From the NCBI GenBank assembly GCA_963678705.1, contig OY783207.1, positions 8,308,001 to 8,372,000 of the forward strand: DNA of 64,000 nt. Direction: 5' to 3'. Under the pieces are notes generated by a model that was not told the DNA's origin, made no database searches, and worked only from the letters and a program-made list of their open reading frames with translations. Origin of the DNA: Panorpa germanica. Its lineage: Eukaryota > Arthropoda > Insecta > Mecoptera > Panorpidae. Shown here one piece after another: positions 1-13,500 of this stretch (the first letter of the stretch is position 1; every line of letters starts with the position of its first letter). The position numbers and the translations under genes are program-made.

Positions 1-2801
1 CATAAGTAATAACATCATGTTCTCTTGTAAATTCAATAAGTTCAATGACTTCTTTATTATATATTGTTACAAGTTCTATAGCAATTTTGCTATTATACAG
101 TGCATTTATATACTCTACGGGATACCTACGAATCTAACAATATCAGATAACACTGATAATTGTATATACATCGCTTCTAGTGGTTGTGTTGCATATTACA
201 TTGTACAACGGTTTACTCCCATGGGTAATTTGATAATCTGAACACTATAGGGTATATGTATTACATATTATATTTTAAATATTTCTTAAAATAGAAAATT
301 TCATCAACTTTTATTTTATCTATGTCAATTATGAAACCATCAAACCATGAAGAAATTAAATGTGTTCTATGTACAGTATTATCTATCTAATTTATATTGT
401 AAAATCTAGTCTTATAAATGTTAGAATAGATTTGAAGACACATTTACATGTATTAGAGATGTATTTTCAAGTGGAATACATTACACAAAATGAGAATATA
501 AAAAAATATTCTATAACTTTCAATGAAATGCTATTTCGTTCATAATTCCATAGTGAGATGTTTATTAAATATATACACTATATTATTTTTGTGTTTATTT
601 ATAATATAATACATATTTTGAATATCATGACTGTATTTCATAAACTATTTTGAATTAGTATGAGTTCAAGTCTATACCATACCATAGAAACTGTGATTAT
701 ACTAAGAAATCTTCGATATCAGAAATATACCTTCGTTAATTTAAACATTGTACAAATAGAACGAAATTCTTTGCAGTGTTTTGCGTTGGGTTTTTAAGTT
801 GTTATTTAGTTGATAATGAATAATGATGACACCCATTCTGCACCAAAAAATGTTTTATATACTTAAAATTTTGTATTTATACGAGCGTAAGCATCGTTTT
901 AAATTTATCAAACGGCTATACATTAAACTCACATAATATACGTATGACACATAAAAACTTTACGTTAGTTTATAAAACTAGGTGAAGACAAAGAGACTAG
1001 TACGCTGTAAAATAAAAATAAAATAGAAAAGACGTTTCTCAGAAAGTAGGAAATAGAAAAGTTGAGAAAGCTTTATTTTTACCCGTACCATTAACTAGGT
1101 AAAGAACATAAATAGCATATGACCCGCATAGGTGAAATATTAGAAAAGTTTCTGACCGGAGTTGCAATAAAGAATCGTTCGCTTTTTTAAGTTCAGAATA
1201 GTTTAGACTATACAATTTAGTAAACTGTATTACACCTACAACTCGATTATAGGTAATCGTTTAAAGAATACATGCTGCATATGATGTAATTGTAAACCGT
1301 GTAAGATTAAAAAAGATAGCTTGCAAAATAAATAATAAAAACCCATAATATAACAATTCTACAAAAAAACCTTACAAATTTCATCCATATTTTTATTAAA
1401 AGAAGAAATACACATATTAGTCCATAAGTACGTACATAAAAATCAAAATTCCAATTGGAAATAAAAAGTTAACGCACGTTTATTACCGATTTGATCTACA
1501 TTACTTTCATTAATAACGTCATCTGGTGTTTCTTTTTATTAGAGATCGATTCGGTTGAGATCGAAAATTAACAACAATTCTAGACAACAAATGAAATCTA
1601 ATCTTGGCCAAATTTTCCGAAACAAACATTATCTATTCCTCATTACTAGGCGTTATCCATTATAACTAACCCTAATAAACTCTGGTATCTTTACTAGATG
1701 ACATCGTAAAAATTTGAAGTATTTTATATACTAAAATTATTTTAGAATTCGTGCTAAAACAAATAATTTGGGTAAAAAAATGGACTGTTTGTTCTTCTTT
1801 GTGAATAGTGTTATTTGTGAATCCAAATAACATGAAATAACACGCATAGAAATAAAATAGAAAAGTATATTTAGCACTTGCTAAATGATTAATAACAAGT
1901 TGGCCAGGACTTCAGAATTTTAATAATCTATTGACGATTATCTTATCTAAACATTCAGACAGATACCTTGTGAAATTTAAAATCGGTGTACTATTTAGTT
2001 ATTGCGATATTAATTAAAACACTTTTGCTGAATAACAAAGCTTTCTTCATTTTAAATAGAATCTTATATGTAGTTAGTCTTATGAGTGTCGATTACATCT
2101 AGAAATAAATAAGATTTATATATTTAATATAAATTTAAAGTTCTTGTTCCATAATGAGATTCTATGTACATTTAAAAATAATATTCTAGTATCACAAAAT
2201 GAAATTTCCATAAATGAACAAGTATATATACCTTTCAAATGTTGATTATTATCAATTTATATGAAGTTATATTTAATTTTCATTTAGTTGCTCTACTAAT
2301 TGTAAGCAAATATTCAGACCTTTAATTCAATTTTACTAGAATCAATACATTTCTTAAGTTCCTTAATAGCTGAAAATAATTTAATGGTATAAATAGGATT
2401 GAATAGGTATTTGTCAATCTTATAACTGATTGATTGAATTGTTATTACTTATTATGTTCTTTTCACAAATATTGTGACTATATAACATATGTCATTATTT
2501 ATCTTCTATAACCATTTACTTTCACTTAGTAATGTTTAATTATTTCTTCTTAATCTTCTTAAACAACAAAGCTTCAGTTTTTATAAAATCAGAAAATAGT
2601 ACAAGAATAATATTATGTAATAAACTGGTTCATTTCAATATGAATTGCAATATATGTTTTAATGCATTTACTATTTCAATTTCATTACGAAAATGTTTTG
2701 TATTAAGCAAACAGCCTGAAATATGAAAAATTATGAAAGTGTTTCGTAAATAAAATGACTTTCTGTACGTAATTCTATACAAATTAAAATATAATTCTTG
2801 C
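1..2801. other. Long AT-rich stretch without recognised exons, probably YIPF5 intron
   Basis: No open frame here encodes the conserved Yip1 membrane domain that should follow the YIPF5 exons on the minus strand. The small open frames on both strands are AT-rich chance frames with no family resemblance. The simplest reading is that this is an intron of the YIPF5-like gene and that its C-terminal exons lie left of the window. I see no strong repeats. Confidence 0.5.
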
Positions 2802-3378
2802 CTTTTGCACGATGTGATCTGGATTAATCCCCAGTTCTGAAAAAATCATAATAATTGTTATTATCTGCAAGCAACCTACGTATCAGAAAACTATTTATAT
2901 CAGAATAATACCTTCCAGTAGAGGTGGCTCGTCATCATAATCTCCTGCTCCTTCTCCTTGACCAAATTCATCGCCACTAGAGAGTGGCGATGGTGTAAAT
3001 AACTGCCCACCATACTGAGGTGGTTGCACATTAGATGGATCCATATAAGGATTTGAACTGAATTGACCAGCAGATCCGTCAAATGATTGAAAATTTCTGA
3101 AATATTACATTGTTTATGATAGTTACGATTTCTTTAATATAATTTAAAAAAGTGGAGGCTCCAAAATATTGCTATGTTAAACGCTCAACTAGAGTAAGAG
3201 TTCTTCCAATGATCCATTGTTGTAACTATGGTCCTAACCATTGAAGTTTTTTATTGAACTGATAATATTCGAAAAAAAATTAAGAAACTTACAACTGATC
3301 TGCCGGCATATCAAAGTTATATGTTTGATCTTGGGAATTCTGTTGATTCCAATAATCATTATTTTCATAACTTGCCAT
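2802..3378 (-). CDS. Yipf5: YIPF5-like Yip1-family membrane protein, N-terminal exons only (partial)
   Basis: Three minus-strand exons join in frame: 3378-3293, 3096-2912 and 2836-2802. The start MASYENNDYWNQQ sits directly after a TTTGCAG acceptor, so a non-coding first exon probably lies upstream. The first ~90 residues are rich in Asn, Gln, Pro, Tyr and Gly, as expected for the cytosolic tail of YIPF5/YIPF7. Then comes the family signature YDDEPPLLEELGINPDHIVQK. Yip1-family proteins span ER-Golgi membranes and act in vesicle transport with Rab GTPases; this role is known from the family, not seen here. The last visible exon is only 35 nt and appears to use a GC donor (AAAAG then GCAAG). 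The five-helix membrane domain is absent and should lie beyond the left edge. Family assignment rests mainly on the LLEELGIN..HI.QK motif. Confidence 0.85.
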
Positions 3379-6300
3379 CTGCAAAAAAAATTAATTATTA
3401 TTTTAAAATACAACAACTTTAGAATATAACCCTAAGATATATAATTTATACATTGCCATTGCACTTAATATAATCAATTATAATTATTAAATCAGTAAAT
3501 AACAATGGCACACTACATTTAACCTAAAATATTTATTGTAATTCTTGAAACTGTAGTTTAACATATATTTAAGTAATTATAGTGAATACATTTCAATATT
3601 ATATTACGCTGTAAATGTATCAAATAGGTTAGGTACTTAAATAAATATAATTAACTTTAATTACTTACTTTACTTAACTTTAAAGTACTTGTTGTCACTT
3701 GTCAGTTTACAAATTAAGTAACGAGTTGACACCACGTTGACATACATGCTAAGTTTTACTATTATACTACAGATGTCGTCAAGGTAAAATTTGGATAAAT
3801 CCCCGCGTAATTTTAAACTAATTTCTGATTCACTTATTAATAAAACATTAAATATTTTTATTTAGTATTAAATTAATATAAAAATTGCATAATTAACCTA
3901 TCAATATATTATAATTCAAAACAAAGGTAACAAAAAGTATAGGCTGATAAAGTGATAGTGCTAGAAGGAAAAATGTATTCCATGCCAGGCGATGAAATTT
4001 CTTGCTCCTTTCCAAAATGTAGTGGTTGTAAGTAGAGGCTGTTTGACGAAGTATCACATGTTTCAGCGCCTCTACCAAAAAAATTGTAACTAGATACAAT
4101 TGAATTTCGCGACTTTCAATTGTGAGGGTTCTTTATTTAGCACTAAATCGTCTTCTACAACAGTCAAAACTAATAATACAGTTTCAAGTTCTGTCAATTT
4201 TTTTAAAAAGTAGTTCATCTGGCATAACTTAGCCGATTGCTGAACTCATAGTATTCGAAAAGTTAGTTACCATGGCCAGTTAAAAAAATTGACAGTATAT
4301 CGTTCAGCCGATACAGCACCTGTGACAATGTCGGTAGACCGATTTACTGCCATTTCTTTAAGAAGCCATGATAACTAACTTTTGCAATAACTATGAGTTC
4401 AGCAACCGGCCGCTCGTTGTGTTTTATAACTGCTTAGGGGTGACTGTAATCTTAAGTAATATAGAACAAAGGACACTGTGCTAAATTTAATTTGAGATTT
4501 TGTCAATTTGTATTAGTTAAAATGCAATTATAAAAATAACCTTTTACTGATTGTAAAAACTGCAGCTTTTGATAATTTTCAAAACTGTAAACATAATAAA
4601 AAGGGAAGTTAAAAGTGTCTATTAATAATTTCATTAAGAATTATGTTATCTAACGACTGTGATGTAGAAAAATCTGAAAAGAAAATAATAATAAACTTAA
4701 ATTGAATGTGAAGAGCAATTGGCTATTTATTTTTCTTATAAAATGTTTTCTTTTTCTTTTCCTGAACTTAAGTACATTAATTTTACATTTTTAATTTTTC
4801 TCTTTTTTTTTCAAATAAACTTTAACAATAAACTATTGAAAATACAAGCAATTAAAACAATAATTGAAATTCACAGTTAATTAGCCAAAACAAAAGATGT
4901 CAAACAATAAATATAAAATATTTAAGAATATAATAAAAAGCTTATTTGAAACATTGACTTTCTAAAATATAACTTTAAAATTGCTGTACGTATTTATTAT
5001 TGTTTGATAACAAAAATTAGACTAATTTAAAGATTTTAAAAATGTACAACAACTCTTCACGCAAAGCCGAAATGTTTTTCTTTTTGTTTTGACTCAATTT
5101 ATTAAATAGTTCTTCCATAAAGTCAAAATATTAATTCTTTAGGTAATTTTGAACCATAATGATGTTCTTTGGACAGTTTTTATATCCCGATCCCAAAGGC
5201 CCTTTTTATTTTAAAAATCAATATATAAAAAATAAAGAATATTTTAATATCAAAACAATAAGTAAATGAATTCGGCTAAAATTTAGGGCCACTTTCAAAT
5301 TTTAGCCACGGTTAAATTTTCAAAACATAAGTATGAATCCAGGATGTTGTTTTAGGAAAATAAAAAAAGGTACATACAATGTATAACAATAAAATAAGCA
5401 AGACAAAAATATAACGTATCTCCTAGTTATATTACGTTCATATTGATCTTTTGGAGGTCTGTAATACGTTAAAATCTTGTTTAGCTTATTTCTTACAAAA
5501 ATAAAGATTGTATGTATACACCAGATAGTTAACTGGTGAGACAGCATGTTTTAAACTTTGTTAATTAAAATATAAATTTGTTTATAATGAACACTATCTG
5601 ACTTTATTGACTTATTTATGAAGTACAACGAATGCAATGCACTACATGTATAAATTATTTAAAGGTCAGATTACAAATTAATATTTTAATAGTCAAAAGT
5701 ATTTTTATGAACATTTGACTGGAAATGGCTTTGATTGTATGATTAATTTTGGATTATTTCAAAATCCAAAATGCTGTCTTTTGCCAAATCGTTGTTCTAA
5801 TTGAATCTCTAGGTACAGGTACAAGACACGAGCTGATATTTTTGCTAGTGTAATTACTGCAAATTATCATATTATATCGAATATGATTGATTTTTTATAT
5901 CTGATCATGATTAAATAAAATTAAACCTAAACTATAAATAATTATAAACAACTTGAATCACATTTTGTAGTTGTTGATCATTATTTATTGCAATTGTTTA
6001 TAATGTGTATTTGCATGACAAGTAGATGAATGGCAATGAATACAAATACAGTTTTGTGCTTCAAATTGAAATATTTGTTATGCACAATTTCAGCCCAATA
6101 TAGGCTATTTCAATCATCTATTAATTATATAATTAAAATAATAATGATACAATTTTAATTTAAAACTAAAGACTGTGATGATATAATTCTATCTACAAGG
6201 GTTCATGATATATTTATAAATTAAATCTGTTTAATAGATAATTTCTAAAATAGGAAATCACATTTAAAACTTTTTCTTGATTAGCACAGGTACAGTTAGA

Positions 6301-7198
6301 GTTTTAAATTCGAACTGTAATTTATTTATTATTTAAACTAAAACTTAATAATTTCAAATTTCTTGCACATTGCTTTTTAGATCACGCACGTTTTCGAATT
6401 GCTTTTAAAGTCAGAATTCACTGTCTTTTAACTAAATATTTATTTAAATTAATTTAATTGTAAAATGGTAGAGTAACATGTTGAAGTGTGAGTTTAATGC
6501 CCAGGGAGATTCAATTGATGTTATTATGCAATGGTTGTTGTTCTGCGATTGACCCAGGCATTTAATTCAAACTTAAAATCATGGCTTTTAATTGTACAAT
6601 AAAATCATTTTAAAAAATATTTCATTTTCTCTTAGTATTTATAAAAATAAATTTACAAAAATTACACTCAAAATGGATTGCTATACAGAATACAATCCAA
6701 TATTTGTAACAATTCATTTCGAGTAATAGATTTACATTATATAAACCATAGAAACGTTTCCTTTACAAAATATAAATATTCTAACCAAATAAAATTACAA
6801 ACTATTCCATTTATAAAAAATATGGAATATTATTATACAAAACAAATGTTTAGATTTTTTTCTAGTAGTTGTGTTTTTCGTGATAATTATTTCTATGGTT
6901 TATATACATCATAATTATTCATCAAACATTCACACTTTCTTAATTATACCAAAATATTTACAGAACTTTTCTTTAAACAAAAAAATCTTGTGACTCTAGC
7001 ACAGGATACTGTTCTTCTTAAGTCAGATGTATATTTTTCAGTTTCACTGTATTTTATTCACTTTACTGTTTTATTTGTTAATATAAGTTAATTAGTTTGT
7101 AGATACTTTTTTAATTCTCGATAAAAGTTTATTTTTAATCCTTATAAATATTTTTTTTAATTATTCTTATAAATTAGTCTGCCACTGTTCTTTTACAC
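3379..7198. other. Intergenic region between YIPF5-like and me31B genes
   Basis: No convincing coding exon was found. The stretch holds the presumed YIPF5 5' untranslated region and promoter near 3380-3800 (not delimitable by eye), a foldback repeat at 4233-4408, and AT-rich sequence up to the me31B 3' end. The open frames at 3893-4099, 5320-5547 and 6678-6914 have no recognisable motif and strong AT-driven composition. Confidence 0.5.
4233..4408. repeat. Foldback element (palindromic MITE-like), about 176 bp
   Basis: The left arm begins CGATTGCTGAACTCATAGTA and the right arm ends with its near reverse complement (ACTATGAGTTCAGCAACCGG). The complementarity continues through TTAGTTACCATGG / CCATGATAACTAA and then with mismatches towards a centre near 4320, so nearly the whole unit is one imperfect hairpin. 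A solo arm with the same core (AACTATGAGTACAGCAACCG) occurs near 55170-55198, which shows that it is dispersed. No coding potential. It could fold as a long hairpin if transcribed. Confidence 0.75.
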
Positions 7199-9199
7199 TT
7201 ACTTGCTAACATTGCCTTCCTCGATTGGAATATCTCCGTCAAGTTTAGCAACATATAGAGACGGATCAATTACTTTTGGTATTGGTTTTATCTCCGTACC
7301 TAATTCTTGTTCAATGCGATGAAGGGCAAAACGATCCTCGTAGGTTATGAGATTGATCGCAATACCTACAAAACAGAATTAATAGTTATAATTTGTTTCA
7401 TAGAAAGTTTTGCAATATAGTATTTTATATTTTTCTTACCTAAATGGCCGAATCTACCAGAGCGACCAATTCTATGAAGGTACGTCTCTGCCATTTTTGG
7501 AAAATCAAAGTTAATCACAACATTAACAGCTTGTACATCAATACCCCTCGTAAAGAGATCAGAACATACTAAGTTACGACAAAGTCCTGAGCGGAAGTCG
7601 TGGAATACTCGATTACGGTGAGCCTGGGCCATCTTAGCGTGAATATAATAACAACAATACCCTAGTTCAGTAATTTTTTTCGCAAGGAGTTCTACACGTT
7701 GCGTCGAATTGCAGAAAATAATAGATTGATTAATTTGAAGTTTAGAAAATAACGTATTAAGACAATGTACTTTTTGTCTTTCTTGAACAAACGCATAATA
7801 TTGAGTTACACCCTTTAACGTTAGTTCTTCCATTAAATTTATTTCATATGGTTCTCTTAAATGTTTTTCCATAAATTGTTTAACACTAAGTGGGAAAGTT
7901 GCTGAAAATAGAAGAATTTGTCGTTCCCGAGGAAGCCTGAAAATTGTTATGTTGGTGAATATTGCGTATTCATTGCGTTTATACTTTCATGAGTAGAATG
8001 GTTTTAAAAAAATACCTTGAAATAACATGATCCAGCATTCCTTTAAAGTCTTGTGACAACAGTTTATCAGCTTCATCCAAAACCAACATTCTACACTGGT
8101 CAGTGTTTGCTACTTGTTTATCCATTAAATCAAGAATACGCCCCGGTGTGGCGATTATAACTTGAACTGAAACAGTTTTATAGAAATATCAATCCGAGGT
8201 TTAAAAAAAACGAAAGCATTGAAGTATTAGTGTAATAATATTCAGAACGGATTTATCATTAATGTAACAAATGAAGGGGAATCCACACAATCATCATTAA
8301 AACATGTTAAAATATTAATTTTAGAAATGTGAATGATTCTTCTTACCTTTTTGGTAGATTCTCATAATATCGTCCCTAAGATTCGTGCCACCCGTTGTGA
8401 CCATTACTCGAATATCCATGTGTTTCGCTAACTCAATACAGATCTGAGATGTTTGCAGTGCCAATTCTCTCGTTGGCACTATAACTAAAGCTTGAATATA
8501 ATCCTTTTTAGGGTCAACTTGTTCAAGAACAGGAATGCAATAAGCGCCAGTTTTCCCTGTGCCATTTTTTGCTCGTGCCAATACGTCTTTACCCGCTAAT
8601 GCTATAGGAATCGAAGCTTCTTGAATTGGAGAGGGTTTCTCCCATCCTTTTTCAAAAATACCCATTAACAATTCTCGTTTGAGGCAATACTCTTCAAATT
8701 CATTCCCTCTAGTATCAGTAACGTCCTGTGAACAGTAATAATTATAATTTATTTATAACAGATATCTATAAGTGAAACATAGATAAGCAGCTTTGAAACT
8801 GATAAATATTATCTCTTTAAACCTTCCAAATATGTCTAAGAAAGATTTAAAATTTAAATTTACTTAAAAAATTCGATATATTAATTTAATACTATTTTAA
8901 GGTAATATTAAATGTTATAAAGCAAAACAATCCTTTAATATGAATACAATTAAAATAAATTTAAGGAATACTTACACTTGTTTTAATTCGTTTATCCTTT
9001 GGTGGAATTTTAAGTTTTGCTTTCCATCCTAGATCATCCATTTTCTCCAAATCCCTAGTTATATTAAAAATCACATTAGTGATATAATATACAAAGATAT
9101 ATTTGTTAAGAATTGCTTTACATATATAATATCATACCCTTTATTTTGGTTGAGAGAGTTAATGGTGTGTAGAGAATTTAAATGACTTTCCGTCATCAT
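7199..9199 (-). CDS. me31B: DEAD-box RNA helicase, DDX6/me31B orthologue (complete, 6 exons)
   Basis: Coding exons on the minus strand are 9199-9138, 9054-8976, 8725-8347, 8166-8016, 7936-7440 and 7365-7199. All splice sites are GT-AG and phases agree, giving 444 residues, close to the usual length. The start is [15 protein letters not shown]. Helicase motifs appear in order: Q-motif region ([14 protein letters not shown]), Walker [35 protein letters not shown] (the DEAD box), SAT, IIFCNS, LFTRGID and [10 protein letters not shown]. The linker to the second RecA lobe contains [16 protein letters not shown], diagnostic of DDX6. The family represses translation, promotes mRNA decapping and forms P-bodies, working with 4E-T, EDC3, Pat1 and CCR4-NOT; in insects it also acts on stored maternal mRNA. 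The gene looks intact and its short introns are free of large insertions, unlike the neighbouring ABCG genes. Confidence 0.97.
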
Positions 9200-10557
9200 A
9201 TTTCCATTCGAAGAAAGAAGCTTTCTTGAGACTCGTAAATCTTGAAAATTATCACTATACTTTCTTGCACTATGTTCTTAGATTAGGTTTGTACACCCTC
9301 ACTAATGAAGTCTTTGTTTTAATATTCACTGACTACCCACATTAATACTTGAGCACAAGTTGGAGTAGTATAATATTAATCTAATTTCGGTTTTCACTTT
9401 TAACTTTATACTTAACAATAATCTGTAAAAACAATTTAGAAATATGAAAAATCTTTTTTGAAATGAGATCAGTTACAAAAATATATTTGTTATAATCAGA
9501 TTTGGATTATCATTTATTAATAAAATGAAGGGGAATCCAAGAAGCATCATTTTTATTAGCTAACTTCTAACTAAAAACTCAGGAACTATATACATTTTAG
9601 AATTCAAGACCACGTTTACAGTTATTGGATTGATATATTAAAATATGCATCTTAAAAAGTAGGATGCTTTACGCTATATATAGTAGTCCACTTTTTACAA
9701 ATGCAATCTATGTGGCAATCACAAAAATATGAGAATAAAGTGATCTTGTAAACTTATATATCTGACCTCAAATTTTTCTGGTGATTTCTGTGAGATACTT
9801 TACAATCAGAGTTACAGGGGTAAAGAAAGGATGATAAAAGATAAAGATTGCAAAAAACACAACGCTTTAGAAATCAAAATTAAAGATGGCTAACTGCATC
9901 AACCATATTACTCTACACTATACTATACTTTTTATTGTTACAGTTGTTCAAGGTTAGCGGTAACGTACCATTAATTATTATCTTAATATGAACATAAAAA
10001 TTTTAATTGATTTATTGAGATAATATACGTAATTAGGAAATATAATAAAAAACTAAATATTACCTGATATGAAGAACAAATTGTAGCTTCTCTTTCGGTG
10101 CCAACAATAAAAGTACTTTGCGTAATGGCTGCCAAAAACGTATAGAACCTATAGAACGTATAAATGCTACCCTAGCGCCATGACCTAGCGTCGAGAATTA
10201 TATATTACTATATTACATAGAAAATCCTATTTAATAAAAAATATATAATAAAAAGAATAAAAGATTTTGAACTTATTTTAAGATATTTATAATTTCCATA
10301 TATTTTAAATAAGAGTATTATTAATTACAGATAAATGATAAGTCAATATTATTTGTGATACGATGTAATGGTTGCTACCTTGTGATCCACTTGCACTTAC
10401 GATGTACATGGCGCTACTTTTAAAAAGATTCAAATATGTTTTATAAAATACACCGACAGTTAAATGAAATAATAATATCGCTTAAAAATACTTATATTTA
10501 ATATAAAACATACTAACTACTCTAACAGTAATGTTGGAAACATTAGGTTTAAATTAT
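9200..10557. other. Intergenic region between me31B and ABCG-a
   Basis: No coding exon is evident. It should contain the me31B 5' untranslated region and promoter and the ABCG-a 3' untranslated region. A segment near 9490-9555 (core AATGAAGGGGAATCCA) is a partial duplicate of one at 8236-8300 in a me31B intron. Confidence 0.45.
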
Positions 10558-13500
10558 TTATTTGTATCTCAATATTTTATTTACATAACTTAACATTTTG
10601 TGTGAAAATCCAAGCGTTAGTTTTTTCCTTAGTACAAGAAACGCAATTATTCTGAAAAACATTGTAAAACAAAGTAATCCTACAAATTGAATTTCATGTG
10701 AATAATTTTCCATTCCAAGTTCTTTTAGAAATTTTTGTGTGTCCCGGTAATGACAATAAATATGTTTTGAATCACAATCGAGGAGGGGACGATTATTGAA
10801 CACATTTGCAACCAGACCAACAAGACTATATCTTAAGTAAGATACGTTTACAATAATTTTCATGGCAGTACCAACAGTTTGCCAATGCCCCATTCCATGA
10901 ATTGCGAGAGCGTACAATGGTGTCACAAGACCTGGAGCCACAACACAACCATTCTAAAATAAAAAAAAAAAGGGTTAACAATATTAGTATAATAACCATA
11001 AATCAACATAAAATATACGTAAATGCTACATAATAATGTTAGGCGAGTAATTAATGGACCTACCGTAATACGGAATATAGATCCAATTGCGAGTCCCATT
11101 CCCTCAGAGCAAATCCCAATTAATATGCTTTGCAGATAGAACCATATAATTCTGGACCAATCTAGCGGTTGGTATGTCATGAAATATGTGATTGAAGAAA
11201 ATATTATTCCAAAAACTATCTGTTGAAATTGAAGAAGGTTCGATAAAAAATATGTTTACTTGAAACAGTTATGTATATTTTAAATGTTGTCAAATGTTCA
11301 ATTATTTTTTAATAACTCCTTATATGTTAAGAGATATTAACAATTAAAAGTCATTTTGTCTCTTTAATTATTAAAGAGATTCAACGTTGTACACATTCCA
11401 AATGCATGTGACATCACAATCCTTGTGTAAGGTTACCAACCTTACAGCTCATAAATCTCTGCTATATGTATTTATATATCAAAATATCAAATATTATTTA
11501 CAGCTATTTCTTAGCAGGGTTAAATAAAATAAAAACTTATTATCCTTTGATTTGACTTGATTATTTGACTACCAACAGCTACAGAACATTACCACAGCAC
11601 TGACCTACTCAACAAATAACTGACGTTAAAATGCATTTCACGTCTTACAAATATGGCTGACCATTTCTAGCGCTAAAACTACAATTCAAACTTTTAATTG
11701 CTATATCTCCGTCAACATTTAGATATCTAATAAAATAGACACGTAAATACACATTTATTAACATCAATTTCAAGTTTGGGTAATATTTTTAACGTAAATC
11801 TTACTGTGCTTGGTAGTGTTGATATTGTTAGAGCCATGTAGTAAGACTTTAAGCCGTACCACCTGTTAAAGTACTCTCGTTTTAGCATTTTTACCTCTGC
11901 TGGGTCTATAAATATAAAATAATTATTGGATATATTTTAAGGACATATTATTTCAAATAGAATTCATATAAATCTACAACTCTAAACACTCACATAATAA
12001 AACTTTTGTCATAATGTGCGTGTACATGTAAAATGCTACAATACACATACAAAAATAGAAGTTATTCAGAATCTTTGTAGCATCATTTCCAATTCCTGCA
12101 AAGATTATTCCTATCAAAAAGCCAGACGCAATATGATGGAATAGTTGAATGAGTAACGCTGGCTGGAATCATAAAAATTTAATGATTAATATAAGTAACT
12201 TGCTTTAAGAATTGCATTACCTGATATTTTAGTGTTTACTTTATAGTATAATGCAAAACCTGTTAAAAACCCTTTTACAAAAACCTTACAGAACCTTTTT
12301 AAAACCACCCCGAATTCTGTACTAATATTAACAAAGGTTCGAATCTCTATTTGCAGCGATCTATAGTACAGTGGTTTGCGTCAAAACTAGGCGTTTTCAT
12401 ATGAATGCAATAATCATACAAATTTATTTATATTTTAGCTTTTCAAGGTGGTGTAAATTTGGGAAACAGTTTTAATAATTTATTCTAAATCATAATTACT
12501 TTATTTCTATAAATTTGAAGAAACATTCTTGTAGCTAATATAGAAAATTGTGTCCAGACGCTTGTCGAAAATTCCATTGTATTTTTTTCAAACACTTCTG
12601 AGATATGTATAGTATCCGTTAAACTGGGATAAATGTGAGTGCCTATGTTTAATTTTCCATTTAGTATTGCATTAACCAGTAATTTAATATGGTCTCTACT
12701 TGTCGTTACTGTTTCTATAACTGAATACAAAATTATTAACAAAAAGAATCTAATTCTTGCCAAAATAAAAGTAGGTACTTTACCAAAATCTGCCGGATTG
12801 TGAGTAATTGGACATTCAAGCCCTAACTGACTCATGAACGGTACAATCATTGAAGCAGTCCCTCGGTACACACATTGTCCTCTAGCGATGACGTAAACTT
12901 GGTCAAAAGTTTTAAATAACGTTGCAGATGGTTGATGGATGTTGCAAATTATTGTACGGCCCTGTCGAGCCAGCTTGTGAAGCATACCCATTAGTCGATT
13001 GATAGACACATTATCTAATCCTCTAAAAATAATTAAAAAAATTAATAAAGTTTTCAACATTGTTTTATTTTCAGGTTCGTTGCAAATATCATGCTTAACA
13101 TTTCTCCTTAAATTCTGTTCAAACTAAAATGACATTTCTGTTAAAAGTTATTCTCTTAATTTATTTAGAATTTCTTAAAAACCATCATGCAGTAATGAAT
13201 ATACAAAGAAATTAAAAATATATAAAATTTACGTTGTAGGTTCATCTAAAAACATAATGGGAGGGTTGTTCACTAGTTCAAGAGCTACAGAAAGTCTTTT
13301 CTTTTCTCCACCAGATAGTTTTTCCGTATATGTATTTTTCACAGAGGATAAGCCAAGACTTGATAGAATTTCCTCAACCTAAATTAGTTAATAAACTTAA
13401 TTTAATGTGATAGTAGTTGCATAAATATTTATTGCAGGCGTTTATTTTTGTTATACTCACAATTGTTATTTTTTCGTTACTGTTTAGTTCATTTCCTGCT

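Noticed and set aside
2900-3082. Minus-strand frame MTDLLVNSVQ...
   Set aside because: It is the wrong frame of YIPF5 exon 2; the correct frame gives DEPPLLE and joins both neighbours.
12330-12380. GGTTCGAATCTC, resembling a tRNA/SINE B box
   Set aside because: No A box at the right distance upstream and no cloverleaf could be built around it.
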